DNA of 64,000 bases. Origin: Mrakia gelida. Its lineage: Eukaryota; Basidiomycota; Tremellomycetes; Cystofilobasidiales; Mrakiaceae. Shown here in pieces: positions 33,648 to 46,100 of this stretch. The position numbers and the translations under genes were made by a program. The notes below the pieces were generated by a model. It had not been told where the DNA came from and did not search any database. It was given only the letters and a program-made list of their open reading frames with translations. The stretch's first letter is position 1, and each line of letters starts with the position of its first letter. The stretch spans positions 1,054,001 through 1,118,000 of the forward strand of contig BRON01000002.1 of the NCBI GenBank assembly GCA_024345305.1, in the 5' to 3' direction.

Positions 33648-36600
33648 ATGGCGGATCCAGATCGACCTCGTCCTCCCCCGCCTCCCCTCCTTCCAGACAA
33701 AGTTTGGAGCAGAAGCAGGAAGATGCCCTCGACGATGAAGAGTATGGGGATCGAGGAAGAGTTGATGGGAGACGTTTGGGAGCAAGCTCCTCCTGATGAG
33801 GATGCAGAGATGGGGTTCTTCGAGGTGAGTCTCCATGATCCAAAGCGCTTGGAATGTTCGGCGGCATTGAAGAATTCTGTTGAAGAGGACGAGCTAGGAG
33901 GGAAGGAAGGAGGAGAGGAGAGGCGCCGGCTGCTTGATCTCGATCTCTCCCTCTCTCGACTTTCTCATCTTCCAAGAGCGAGAAAGCTTTTTCCCGCTGA
34001 CCTGTTCTCTGTCTTCCAACCCTACAGGTTCCAAGACATCAGTCGATAGCAACTTCCACCACCTCTCAACTCAATTCCGCTACCGTGTTTACTCCTCCTC
34101 GTCGAGATCTCTTCAAGGCCTCCTCTTCAACCGCGGCTCCCTCGACAGGAGCTGCCTCTCGTCCCTCTTCTTCCTCCACCCCCACCATCGCCAGGAGCAC
34201 CACTTCCTCCTCAACTTCCTCCTCTCACGCCGCTCGCTCAGGCTCAAGCAGCTCTCCGTCCTTCGCGGATCGATTTTCTCAATGGCCACGCGGTCCCTCC
34301 ATCCCTCCTCGCTCCTCCTCATCTCGCAACAAACCTCAACCCTCCTCCTCCTCCTCGCCCAAGGTCCCTGGATCACGGAACCTCCTGAATCCCTACAGCA
34401 GCAACTTCCAGCGAACCCTCCCTCCTCCCTCCCCTTCCTCGGCCCAAGCGTCTCACTCGAGCGGCCACCTCCCTAGCCGAACTGGATGGACTGCTCATTC
34501 CACAGCGTCGACCGAGTCGCGTCTCTCGACCTACTCCGACCCAGGTCACTTCCACTACTTCAACCCATCCAACACCTCCCTCAGCTCATCTATCGCCTCC
34601 TCTTCCACGTCGTCTCTCGAGCTTCCCAAGATCAGGATGTCGACCTACTCGATTCCGGAAAGGACCTCCTCGATACCCTCAATTCACTCGGACGTGAGCT
34701 CTCCCTCAACACCAACGAGGAAGAGATCGTCGAGCTCCCTCTTCGACAGAGCAGAGTCGTCGTCGAAGTCCATACGATCCGTAGCCTCGACGGACGATCG
34801 CTACCACGCGTCGTTCTCGACGCGAAGAGGAAGCGCTCAGTCTGACGTCGACGAGGAACCTGGGCTTCCCTTGGGATGGAGTGGGCCCGATCCGGTGGCA
34901 GAGAGTAGCAGCAGGAGAGATTCAGACAGATGGAGTACGAGGGGCGGGGAGAGCGTCGAGGGAGGAGCTCGGGTGTCTCAAGAGGACGCGGGCGATCGGT
35001 GAGTCTCGTTTTTTTCCTTTCACTCCTCGTCAGGGTGAGCTCGTTTCACCTCGAACTGAACTATCGCTTCCTTGGAACCTCTCCTTTAGCTCGTATGTCT
35101 TGAAGGTGGTTCAAGAACCTCGGCTGGCTTGCGCGATTGGGTTCGAGGACGACGACGAGCGTGAGTACGCGTCGAGCTCCGGTTCGAGTCGAAGTTCTCG
35201 AAGCTGACTTCCTTCGTCTATCCAGAACCATTATCACCCGCTCCCATCCTCAAGCTCTCCGTCTTCGATGCTCAACAGCGACCTCTGGATCCCAAGTTCG
35301 TCTAAGCCTCTCGTTGTCCTCTCCTTTTCGCTCGAGCTGACCTTCGTGCTCCCTCTCGCGTCTCTTCAGAACTATCGATATCCATCAGCTCGTCGTTTCC
35401 ATCGATCTCTGGGCGCCCGACGCGTCTCACGAGATGAACCTACTCGTCACACCAGAAGGAACAACTCCTTCCTCGAGAGGTCGTCGACCCGTCAGCAGAG
35501 ACGACGAGTCGGTTTCACCTTCCTCTCGACCACTCTCGCCGGATCCTGCTCGTGAGTTACTCGAGTTCTTCGTTGGTCTCTCTCTCGAGACACCTTGCTC
35601 ACCTCTTTGTCTTCTGCTCTTCGTCGCACAGGTATCTCGAGAGAACGAACTCCTCAGCCTCGTCCACAGGACTCGTCGTCGATACCTCGAGGTTGGTCTC
35701 AAGAGTCAGACGTCGAACCTAAGCGGACATCACCTCCTCGCACGGACTGGTCCAACTCCTCCCTCCCTGGAATCGCTTCGTTCAGCAGGAACAGCTCCCT
35801 CTCGTCGGCGGCGGACCCATCCTTCCCTCCGACCAAGGACCTCCCGCTCTCCATCCCTCCCTCGGTCTCGTCGGCTTGGGATCGACGCGACTCGACCTCC
35901 TCAACGATCTCCTCGTGGTCTTCCACGGACCCCTCTTCCTCGGCAAGGGAGTCAATAGATTCGAGATGGAGCGGAGCGGGAGGAGAAGGTTATCGACAGC
36001 AACACGACCCTTTCCGTCGGTCAGGTCTCGGCTCAGAACCCTTCCCTCCCTCGTCCGCGTCCTCGGATCGTCCTTCATCACACCACTCCACCTCCTCCTC
36101 TTTCGCCCTCCCCATCGAAGCTCTCTCTCACATCCGATTGTCCTCTCCATCGCTATCCAACGCATCACCCGCCTTCGCCTCCCCAACTCTCTCTCACTCG
36201 GCCTCGAACCCCAGCTTCAGCGGAGGAGGAGGAGGAGCCTTCTCGATGGCGTCGCGGACCCTCCCTCCTCTTCCTCCGCCACCAGTGTCGGGGAAGTACA
36301 CTCGAGCACTCGTCGGAAGCCTCGTTACGGTGGCTCATCGGCTCGTCGACGAGAAGGGCGAGACGGGCATCTTCTTCTTCGCGAACGAGATCAGCGTTCG
36401 AACCGAGGGGTCGTACAGGTCAGTCCTCTTCCACTCGTCCCACGATGCCGAGCCTCACGCTGACCTCTGCTTCGTCTCATCCTTCCCCTCTCAGGTTGCG
36501 GTTCTGTCTGATGCAGGTCGACAAGTGAGTTCGATCTCTTCGCGTCCTCGTCTTCCGAAGCTCAACGCTGACTCGACACCTCCTTCTCTCCCTTCTGCAG

Positions 36601-36908
36601 CTCCGCTCGAATCGCCCCCTCCCTCATCTTGGCCGAAACCTTCTCGTCGCCATTCCTCGTCCACCCCGAATCGACCTTCCCAGGACCTTCGCGTGAGCAA
36701 CAGTTCTCTCTTCCGTCCTCGTCGTCGTCGCGACTCTTGACTGACCAGCCGTTCCCTCCTTCTCCCCTCAGCCATGACCCGGCTCTCCGAGATCTTCCTC
36801 GCCCAAGGAGTCAAGCTCTCGCCGACTGGATCGCGTCGAAAGATCAGCGAAGGGATCCAGGACGAGATGATGAAGGAGGAAGGGAGAAGTGGAGGAGCAG
36901 CTCTCTAG
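33648..36908 (+). CDS. Velvet-domain transcription factor with a split domain
   Basis: Velvet factors are fungal nuclear DNA-binding regulators of light response, development and secondary metabolism. Exons begin 33648..33824, 34028..34998 and 35090 onward. About 380 residues of Ser/Pro-rich disordered sequence precede the domain. Velvet part 1: YVLKVVQEPRLACAIGFEDD, then LSPAPILKLSVFDAQQRPLD, then IDIHQLVVSIDLWAPD. A disordered insertion of roughly 220 residues follows. Part 2: KYTRALVGSLVTVAHRLVD, GETGIFFFANEISVRTEGSY, RLRFCLMQV, SLILAETFSSPFLVHPESTF and MTRLSEIFLAQGVKLSP. A short tail ends GGAAL then TAG. The part-1 RACGFGE-like and part-2 VRTEGSYRLRF motifs make the call firm. Subclass (VosA, VelB, VelC or VeA) cannot be set by eye. 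Only 142 bp separate it from the next plus-strand gene. Confidence 0.9.
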
Positions 36909-37050
36909 TTTTCCAACCAACCCCCTTAGCCTACATAGTTTCTAGTTTCGTGTTTCCTTTCTTTCTTGGCCATCGATTTTTGTCTTAATCTATCATGCTT
37001 GTGATCCCTCGGCTCTCGTCTCCCTGCGACAGAGGCGTCGCGAAAGAGAA

Positions 37051-38314
37051 ATGCGAAAAAGCGTGACGGACGAGGAGGCCGTCGAAACCGACCTCGCTTC
37101 CTTTGGCTACAAACGACGACCATCTCCTCTCCATCCACCCACCCAGCTCGTTTGCCACCGAATGTCTCTCTACGCCTACCCCGAAGCCAACTCTGTTCTT
37201 CACAAGAATCTGAAGCTGGAGAAGCACTTCGAAGGAGGTGAGACGGTCGTCGCCGCTTATCAGTCGAAGCTCAACTCTTTCCTTCCTTCCCTCTCTCGTC
37301 GCTGACCTTCCCTGCTTCCCTCCTTCGAATCACAGGCTACTTCGTCCAGACAGAGATCTTGAGCGATGAGATACCTTCTCCCTACGCAGGTAAGTCACTC
37401 ATCCTCCCAGTCTCTACGAGAATTCAAACGAGCTGGGACTGACTGACCATTGGTGATCAAACGAAGACGGTGCTTCTCGACCTCTAGGAACCCAGATCTA
37501 CTACCTCCTCGACCCAGAATCTCCCTGGGGGAGAATGCATATGAACCGAAGTGCTACGTTCCACGTTCACCACTGCGGTAAGCTCTCTCTTCTCTTCTCA
37601 GCTCAGCAGCAAAGTGACGAGACGGAACGAAGCTCGCGAGCTGACCTTTCGTGCGACGGTTCCCTGGTCTTCTTGACGGACTCTAGGTCGCTCGGAGTAC
37701 ACACTCATCTACCCTCCGAAGGGAGGCTCTCCAGCTCGCGTCGAGTACCACGTTATGGGTGCGGACTCGGATAAGGGAGAGGTCAAGCAGGTGCGTTTCG
37801 GTTCGATGAGCTTTCGCGGGCGAGCTTTCGCGTTCAGCCCTTGGAAGATCTGACGCCCGCTTGAGCGTTGTTGCTTTGCTAGCTCTTCGTACCCTCGAAC
37901 GTTTGGAAAGCCTCGAGGATACCTGTGTCTGATCTCGCCCACGCGAAGGAAGGAGGAGATCGAGAGAGGGTCGGGTGTTTGATCTCGGAGGTGCGTCGTC
38001 TCTCGTTCCTCACTTCGTTCGGTCCTCGTCGCGTATCTCGAGGTCAACACTGATCCCCGATGATCGTTACTTCTACAGGTCGTCGTCCCGGGTTGGGTGA
38101 TGGACGATCACGCGTTCTTGACAAAGGAGAAGGCGCGTCCAATCCTTCCAGCTCACTTCTCTTCCCTCCCTCTTCCCTTTGCTGCTCGCTTACACTTCCT
38201 CCCCCTCCTCTTTCTTTTGGATCACAGCTTCTCGAGCTGTTCGCTGGAGACGAGGAGAAGGCCAAACCCTTCGCTGAGATCGTCAAGCCGTTAGCTGAAC
38301 GATCTGGGCCTTGA
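37051..38314 (+). CDS. DUF985 cupin-fold protein (Cupin_5)
   Basis: Exons starting at 37051 join to give a small cupin. The domain reads LHKNLKLEKHFEGGYFVQTE, then RPLGTQIYYLLDPESPWGRMH, ATFHVHHCGRSEYTLIYP, LFVPSNVWKASRIPVSD, GCLISEVVVPGWVMDDHAFL, and a C-terminal helix EEKAKPFAEIVKPLAERSGP then TGA. These match the DUF985/Cupin_5 family, beta-barrel proteins of unknown substrate. The usual His-rich metal motif is only partly visible (FHVHHC), so metal binding is uncertain. An alternative start at 37162 (MSLYAYPEANSV) sits nearer the domain; the upstream 37 residues are basic and acidic mixed with no targeting feature. It may share termination and promoter space with the velvet gene. Confidence 0.8.
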
Positions 38315-38989
38315 TGGTCTCTCTCCCCTTCGTTTTCTCTTGTAGCTTGATCTAAATTCCCCAAAGAAGTGGTTCACTCTTGATGCCTCATAGGCAGTGA
38401 AAGGGACAGCGGAATGAGCCCAAGGACCAGCAGCGAGGAGGATGATTGAACGGAGAAGATGAAAGGAGGGCCAGCCTCGGTCGAGCTCGTTTTTGCTTCT
38501 GATCTGTGACAAAATAAAGATCTCGAGAGCTGTGAAGTCTCGTTCAGTTGTTTGGCTGCGAGATCGGTTGAGGCGATATACTGTTCAGCGACGAAGCTGC
38601 GAAGAAGCGAGCGAGCTCGAAGCCGTCGAAGCTGAGGACGATCTTCTCCCTTCGAGGCTCCCTCGCCGCTCTTCTCGTATAGAGATCAAGATTTTTGCTC
38701 TCACCCCGAGCAAGCGTACGACTACCTCCATAGGTCTTCCGCTTCTTCTTTTCTTGCTCAGCCCAAAATCTAATCAGGCCGCCTCCCATCCTCGGTCGGG
38801 GATGGACGACTCGACCGTCCCCGTTTTGCTCGAGCTCGCATGCCGCGTCGCTTCCTCGTCCCCCTTCCCCGTAGACCTCCACCGCCCGACCGAGATCTCT
38901 ATTTCAGCAGGATCTGACTCCACCTCTTCTTCTCTCCCAACCACCACTCACCACCCAAACCAAAAAGACCTTCATCCAGCTCTCAAACG
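38315..38989. other. Intergenic region before the Ser-rich gene
   Basis: No clear gene. An open frame from 38811 has an ATG and overlaps the next gene in another frame, but its codon use is worse than that of the chosen frame. It may be the 5' leader of the next gene. Confidence 0.35.
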
Positions 38990-39746
38990 ATGTCCAACTT
39001 CGCCTCCTCCTCTCGAGCTCAAGCTCCACTTCCCTCCCACCTCATCTCCTCTCCCTGGCTTCGATTCGAGCACTCCTCCTCCCTCTCGCCTTACTTCGAG
39101 ACTTCTTCCTCCACCTCCCACCCATCTCACCAAGGCGACGACGACGAAGAGGATTCGGAGGACGAGGAAAACGACTCTCCGCTATCCAACTACCACGCTT
39201 TCCCCATCACTCCTCCTCCCGTCGTCTTCAACCTCACCCTCCCTCCTCCTCCAACCAAACGAGCTCTCTCTACCACCTCCACCACTCCTTCCCTCTCCCA
39301 CTCCCCCTCCTCCTCATCTTCAACCCAAAACTCCTCTTCCTCGCTCCCTCTCACCCCAACCATCTCTCGTCACCTCAACCTCAACCTCGGGCTCGTCTCG
39401 ACCTCCCCATCCTCCTCCTCGTCCTCGGGCGCCTCGAAACAAAACCCGATTCACCAAGACACGCCGAGACCTATCGAACCTCGAGATGGTTACTTCGGAA
39501 AGTCAATATCTTCGGTCACCCTACCGCCAAGGAGGAGGAACGAAGCTGCTGGAGAAGTTGGGAGGAGTTTGAAGAGGAGGGCGAAGGTCGAGAAATGGCA
39601 GATCGAGAGCGTGGTGGTTTGGTGAGTTTAGCTCGTCCTCTCGACTCGTGTCTGCTCTTTTGATCTTCGAAGCTGACCTTTCGTGATTGCCTGTTTGTTT
39701 TCGAAGGCCATCATCGAACTCGAGAAGGATGGGGATCGTTGCTTGA
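38990..39746 (+). CDS. Unrecognised Ser-rich protein with an acidic cluster
   Basis: The frame from the ATG at 38990 (MSNFASSSRAQAPLPSHL) has codon use like neighbouring genes through to an intron donor GTGAGT at 39622. Contents in order: a short hydrophobic/aromatic patch (PWLRFEHSSSLSPYF), an acidic cluster (GDDDEEDSEDEEND), Pro/Ser/Thr-rich sequence, and a basic C-terminal region (PPRRRNEAAGEVGRSLKRR, EKWQIESVVVW). With the acceptor at 39706 the product ends after a few residues at 39746. A different donor, GTTTGG at 39616, would put the last exon in a frame that looks more like coding sequence (AIIELEKDGDRCLRVEEGD) and end at 39802. No family is recognised. The true start may lie further upstream, since exons before 38990 cannot be excluded. 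Confidence 0.5.
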
Positions 39747-41218
39747 GGGTGGAAGAGGGGGACGCGAGAAACGAAGACGACGCAGATGATGGACGAACTT
39801 GAAACGACCTTACTTACTTGCTTAATCGTGTGATCCGATGGGCCAAATATTTCTCTACCTCTCTCTATGTGAAAGGTAGTGTGAGTTGAGGCCTAGGAGG
39901 CGAAGGAGAGAGGCTAAGCTTCATCCGTTTCCGAAACACGACGCGTCAGAACGAGATCCGTCTTCGAGTCGCAGCTTCCGAATCGCAACCGCAAAGACCT
40001 CTCAAAGACGAGCATTCGAATGAGACGTATGATAACACTCGTTGATGGTACTGCGAGAGAATCTAAAGCGAAACTCAAGCCCTCTCGTTCGAAGGGCGAC
40101 GCGTCTCGTTTTGTTTCAATCTCGACCGACCCTCCTCTCCTCCTCTTTCCCGCCTTTTCTCCCGAGCGGCCCCAACCATCCAAAAGAGGAGACGAGAAAG
40201 GCCGAACGAACCAAAACAAAATGAAGAACGATGATCTCATGAAACCCTGCCGAAGCTGTCGAGATTCGCTTAGTCTCTAGGGTTTGCCTTACATTGAAGG
40301 ACTTTACGAGATCAGGATTGATTCGTTTACTTTCAGGTTTGACCTCTGAGAGCGTTTTAGAGTCGTGAGCTCATTGCCGCTCGCCTAACGGGGTCGGCAG
40401 TGAAAGGGTGGTTGAGTCGGGCCTTTTGACCTCTCTGGCGATGAGTCGCTGCCGAGCTTACTGGCCTTCTTAGGAGCCGCTGATTCTGCGCCTACGTAAA
40501 AGAAGCAAGCAGGGGGTGAGACGTCATAGGGTAGGAGCGCAAAAAGGAAGCTCGACGCGTCGTCGAACCAAGTGAAACGGAAACGAGACGAAAGGTCTCG
40601 ATGAGATAGAAGGTCTTAGTGAGTCGATTATCATGAGTGGAGAAGCTTCTTCTTTCGAAGTCGAAGCACGAGGCTTGAAAGTCTGCGCCCAGGCTTTTCA
40701 CAGCGAGTACATGAGGCCGAAGTCGAGTTTCGCTTTCCACTGGCGCCTCGGATAGGCTGGGGGCCAGCAGATAACGTCTGTAAACCACGACAACCAACCC
40801 GAGTGGAAAAATGGTTGCTGGATCGATCCCGCACCCCACTTCCTTACACAAGCTCAAAGCACGTCGTTGAGATTCCGAGCGAATCGAGACGAGTGACGCT
40901 TCTGCTTTTTTTGCTTCTCCGTTGCCTTTTGGTTGATTATGGACCAAAGGAGAAGAAGGGAGATCGAGAGCTGCTCGAGAGAAGAGAGGGGAGGATGCCG
41001 TCGGATAGGTGGTCGAAACTCACACCCGTGATCGACACGCGTCCGTCGTCTTCCACTTCTCTCCGAGCCTTCGACTCTCCTTTTCCCCTTCATTCGCCCT
41101 CAAGCGCAAGGCTTTCCAGTGATATAACCAAGCAGTTGCAATTCCACAAAGAGAGAGATCAAGGAAAAAACGAAACAGACAAGACGCGACGCGTCAAAAG
41201 AGAACTATCAGCAACAGA
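39747..41218. other. Convergent 1.4 kb intergenic region without a recognised gene
   Basis: Two genes converge on this stretch, which is unusually long for 3' ends in this compact segment. No coding exon chain, tRNA boxes or rRNA-like sequence was found. A GC-balanced block at 40370-40500 is less CT/GA-biased than the surroundings and might be a non-coding transcript. An open frame at 40492-40947 on the minus strand lacks an ATG. Confidence 0.4.
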
Positions 41219-42574
41219 TCAGAGACGAACAGCAGATACGAGATGGAAAGCAGTATATAAGCAGACTGTGGGATCATGAAAAACGGCTAGGGCACCCGAT
41301 ATCAGAGTCTCGACCTCCTCCTCGTCGTATCCAGCCGAGAAAAGAAGCGGACGAAGGGACTCGAGGCGACGCAGGTTGTTGTTGCGAGCGAGGGATGCTG
41401 TTTCGTTGGGATCTGAGGGAGAGAAAGAGCACTCGCACATCAGAGTAGCTCGAAAAGTCGAGATAAGAGTAGAAAGACTCACCGATGCAGCAGAGCGAAA
41501 GGTTGAAGCGAGACCAAGCGATCGAACGAAACGATCCTGCTGCTTCCAGAAAGCCAGCGAATCGCTCTCCAGCATTTGCTATAGCACCTGTGCCTTCGAT
41601 GGCGTAGCAGAGGACTCGGTTGAGTAGATCGATGGCGGGAGGAAGGGGAGAGCCGTCCAGAGTGAAGTAGAAGAGGACCTCGTGCGAAAAGTTGATCAGG
41701 CCTCCTGACGATAATGAGCCGGCGACGGCAGCGACGAAGGCATGCCATCCGTCGCGAGGAACCTGTGTCAGACAGAGCGTATGGTTCGTCAGGAGGTGCC
41801 TCAAGATGTCAAAGAGCGAGAGAGAGATGCTCACAGCGTACGACGCGTTGGGACTGATTCGAACAAGGCAACAGCCACGTCTGGCCTCGAAGAGGTAACC
41901 TGCTCTCCCGTAGTTTGAGACCTCGAAGGTACAGTTCGGGGGAGTTTCCAAAGGCTGACTGAAGAGGAGAGCGGGGTCAGGCATCTCAGACGTGAGCAAA
42001 CGACGAGATGCGACTCACGACGGCGTCAGATCCAACGAGTAGACCTCGAGTTCTGGGTATTCGTCGCTCAACGCAATGGAGAAGGTGCCTCCTGCTGATC
42101 CGATATCCAGAACCCGACCCTGGCAAATCGGAAGGGACGAGAAAACGAGTCCGCCTTGAAGAGCGACGAGAAGCTGATGCTCGAGCTGAAGGCTGAAAAA
42201 GGCTCGAAAACGGTCAGTAAACCTTCCTTCGATAGCAGCAGCTGACTCTTACTAACCGATGAAGCTCCTCGTAGTCGAACGGAAGGAAGTAAGGTGACTG
42301 GAGGTTGTGAAGCTGTCTTCCGTGAGCGAACCTGCGAAAGAGAAGGCGACGCGTTCAGCGAGGTTTCTTCGACGTCTTCGAAGATTCTCGCAGTAACTCA
42401 CCGGTAGAAGTCTGCCAGCGAAGACTCGTCGATCGACTCTGTGCTCCCGTCGCTTCCAGACTGAGGAAGAAAGGCTAGAGGTCAGATCATGAGTGACGTC
42501 GGGAGAGTCGAGCTGAAAATCGAGCTCACTGGACGGATCGTCTCCTCGTCTGAATCGTTGAGGTTCCATGGCAT
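41219..42574 (-). CDS. LaeA-like SAM-dependent methyltransferase
   Basis: The ATG at 42574 starts MPWNLNDSDEETIRP in exon 42574..42530; splicing then gives SGSDGSTESIDESSLADFYR and FAHGRQLHNLQSPYFLPFDY. The Rossmann core follows: LVALQGGLVF, motif I GRVLDIGSAGGTFSIALSDE, acidic loop LEVYSLDLTP, PPNCTFEVSNYGRAGYL, then DGWHAFVAAVAGSLSSGGLI and NFSHEVLFYF. The C-terminal half is helical and ends HLVSAVRL then TGA. The YFLPxDYxELxRL and PPNCxFEV features resemble fungal LaeA-type methyltransferases, of which LaeA partners with velvet proteins in the nucleus. A substrate is not known and this could equally be another LaeA-family enzyme. An alternative ATG at 42569 opens a different frame that does not splice sensibly, which settles the start. 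Confidence 0.78.
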
Positions 42575-43116
42575 GAGTCGCTTGAAGGTGTCGAGCCAGA
42601 AGCGAGGATAGAAGATTCTGGCTTTTCAGTGCTCGAAAGGAGGGATGGTGGACGTTGAGAGGTCGCAGGAAAGAGACGTGGAGGGCCTTTGAACTTTGAG
42701 CTGAGCTTCGACGTCGCGGGTTCTGGGGAGAGGACGGCCTGCCGGTCAGCTCGTAAACCGGAGCTTCGAAGACGCCGACAGAGAGGGATCGGATAAGTTC
42801 CGTTGCTTGGAGAGCTATGCTGAAGGAGAGGACAAAAGGAGAGGGAGAGGAAGCGATGCCTCTCCTCTGCAGTCAGAGCCGTCTTCGCCGCCTCGTTGCG
42901 AGCTTCGTCCTAGGTTTTGAGCTACGCGGTCGCGGCGAGCATGTTGGGAGCTCGTCTGACGAGATTCAGAGATAATAATCAGCGAGCGAAAAGTCGGTAT
43001 CGAGGTTGAAGGAGAGGAAGAGAAGGAGGGGGAACCATCGACGACGACTCCGCCTTTGTATTTTGGAGTGAGCTCATCCGTTTCTTCAGCCCATTCCTCC
43101 AACGTCGACACCTCGG
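42575..43116. promoter_or_regulatory. Divergent upstream region, LaeA-like gene / BRE4-like gene
   Basis: 542 bp separate opposed starts. A donor/acceptor pair ending at TTCTTCAG near 43089 suggests a 5' leader intron for the plus-strand gene. No conserved element is named. Confidence 0.4.
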
Positions 43117-46100
43117 ATGCATGCCGCCGCTCGCTTCTTCCGGACGAGCATCAAGCCACTCATCGTACCCGGTCTAGCAGTATTCATCTGCTCGCTTTGT
43201 ATCGTCATCAAGCCTGTCGCACGATTGAGCGAAACGTGAGCTTCCTTCCCCCTCCCCATCCCTTCCCTCGTTCTTTATGCGTCCCCTCCGATAGCAAAGC
43301 TGACGAGCTCCTTTTCCATCCTCCCTCTAGCTATGGCTTCCTTGCTCTTACTATCAACACGCTCTTCTTCTTTCCTGGATCCACGGTTGGCGCTCAAGTG
43401 GAACTGACGGGTAAGTTGAGCTCGAAGCTCTCCTTCCTTCCCGTCCGACGCCGTCCTTCTTCCAGTCCTTCGATCGAGCTGAACTGACTCGAGTCTCACA
43501 CTTTGGCTATCTCAGTCCTCGGACTGGTCGGATGCTTCATCGGGATCGGATGGTCTTCCCTCTTCATCCGAATCGGAACCGTGCTCAACAAGAGGAACGA
43601 CGGGGAGGAGTCGTCCAACAGCCGTGTGCTCGGAGCGTTTGCTCTCACCATCATCGCTTGCTTCGGTGAGTGCCAAGGGACTGGACTGCTGTGGGAAGGT
43701 GCCGGTGGGCAGGGCTGACGCTGTATCATATATTTACCTCCAAAGCGGGCTACGTTCGATCCCACTCCCCTCGGCTCACCACCGGTTCGAGGCTCGCCCT
43801 CTTTCACTCGATCTGGCTCTTAACGAGCGAGATGGGACGTACAGACGTGAGTGGATAGTCTCACACATATCCCGATAAAAGAAGGAGCGATCTCCGCTCC
43901 TCTCAGGGGCGAGCCAGGAGGGACAGCAAACTTCTCTCCCCTCTCGACGACTCGCCTCCGCGATACTCTTTCCTTCTATACTATCTCTGACCTACGTATC
44001 CTTCGAACTTCGCAGCTCCCACCCATCGTCGTCCTGGATCTCCTCTACCCTACGCTCTTCGCCGCCGGAGGCTCCCTCATCGCCCGACTCCTCTTCCCCA
44101 CCACCTCCGTCACCAAGTTCCTCACACTCACCCAACAAGCCTTCAGGACCTCGGAACGACTTCTCCTCTCGTCGGTCGATGACTTCTTCGCCGACTCTTC
44201 GAACCTCTCCCCGGAAATTACCAACCTTCGATCCCTCTTCATTGCCCAAACTCGCTCGTTGCCAGCAGCCTACGACTCATGTCTCTACGAGATCTCCTGG
44301 ACCAAGTTCGCTCCTCATCGACTCCTCCCCTTCCTCGCCTTGGTTCGGAGATTGAAGATGGACGTAGCAGCCGGATCGTCATACTCGTCGGCTCGACCAA
44401 CACCCGTTCGTCGAGGATCGGACGCGACTCTCAGCACTCCCGTCGAAGGTCGAGGGCTTTTCCAAGGTCCGACGGTCGAGTTCGTCAAGGCTCTGGTGGA
44501 CTCGTATGCTGTGATTCATAAGGTTCTCGAGGGGCAGACGGACGACGGAATGGAAGGGGCGAGGGAGAGGTTGGCGAAGGCTGAGGAACTCTACCGAGAC
44601 GAGATGGACGCGAAGTTGGAGCTCGCTGTCAAGAGATGGGAGGGGAAGGACAAGCTTAGCAAGAGGCTGGATGAAGAGCTTCTTCAGATCAGTCTGTTCG
44701 CATACTTCCTTCGAGCGGTGAGCGTTTTTGCACCCTCGACGTTACTACTCGCTCGACTTCAACTGATTCTCCTTTGCCGTGCGCTTCCCTCCCTCCCAGG
44801 TCTCGCAAACCCTCATGGATGCTCTAGGATCAGCTCGGGAACTCAGTCTACACACCAACACCAAGGCTCAGCTCCGGTTCCCTCAGCTCTCGAGGAAATG
44901 GCTAGGAGAGGTGAGTTTGATCGCGTCCTGCTCCTCCCTCTTCGAGCTCGAGATGTGCGCTGAACTCGTCGTCTTTTCCAGAACTCCGTGACATCCACCT
45001 GGGACGAGTCAGCACGTCAACGAGACGATCCCGATACCGAAACCATTTCCGAACCTGAGCATCTTCGTACAGAGATCGAAACGAGCGTCGCCGAAGCTTT
45101 TCTGGGAGTCGGGGTTGACGTCGTTCGAGTCCGGAACGCTACCTTCGGATCGCCTCGTTGGTTCGGATACATCTTCAGAAGGATATGGGACTCCGAGCTT
45201 GCGATCCAAGGTGCGTTTTGGCTACGCGCAGGCTTCCTTCTGCTCCTTGTTGTAACGCGTCGTTGACTCGCGTTCTGTCCAGGTCGAATCAACCTCGCCA
45301 AGATCGATTCGAAGCTGAAAGAGCGGCGATATCACTTTCGCTACGCGTTCAAGGTCGGCCTAGGAGTGAGTATTATTTTACCTCTCGTCGATGTCCAGAC
45401 ACGTCGACTGCTGATTCGCGACTGACCTGTCCTTCGACGTTTCTCTCTTCCTCAGGTCATCCTTCTCTCCGTCCCCGCGTTCATGCATCCCACTGCTGCT
45501 GGAAGAATATGGTGGCTTGACTCGCGAGGAGCTTGGATTCCTATCTCTTAGTGAGCCCTTCTTTCTCCATCTGCCCCTTCGTCGACGCCCTCGCCCTCAG
45601 AACTGACTCGGATCTCTCTTGGCTACTGCGTGCCAGCGTCTACGTCCTCGAAACAACCGCTGGACAGACCTGGAGGATTGGGTTTTATCGAGCAGTGAGT
45701 TGATCGGAGCCTCGTACGCTCGAGCGAAGACTGATCTTCGTTCTTCGCGCGCTTCCTTCAGCTCGGTACAGTCTCCGGTTCTGTGCTCGGATGCATCATG
45801 TGGGCCATCTCTCGCGGAAATCCTTACGCCCTCGTCGTCCTCACCACCTGCTACGGACTCCTCACGGCCCTGATCATGCTCTTCACTGGCTTTCCTGGAG
45901 TCGGAATCGTCGCGTGAGTTTCTGTCGCCGCGTCGAGACTCTCGCTTCGAACTCGCTGACTTTCGTCTTCTCTCGTTTCAGCTCGATCACCATCCCTCCA
46001 ATTCTCTACATCCCTTACCTCGGATTACCTCACAAGTCCGTCATCGACATCGCCCTCAAGCGGACGAGCGACGTGTGCATCGGGTGAGCCTCGTCTGTCT

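Noticed and set aside
38493..39572. Long plus-strand open frame of 359 codons overlapping the Ser-rich gene
   Set aside because: It is open because the CT-rich sequence lacks stops; the frame from 38990 has better codon use and a sensible acidic cluster.
40492..40947. Minus-strand open frame of about 150 codons
   Set aside because: It has no ATG start (the first codon is TTG), no family signature and no splice partners.
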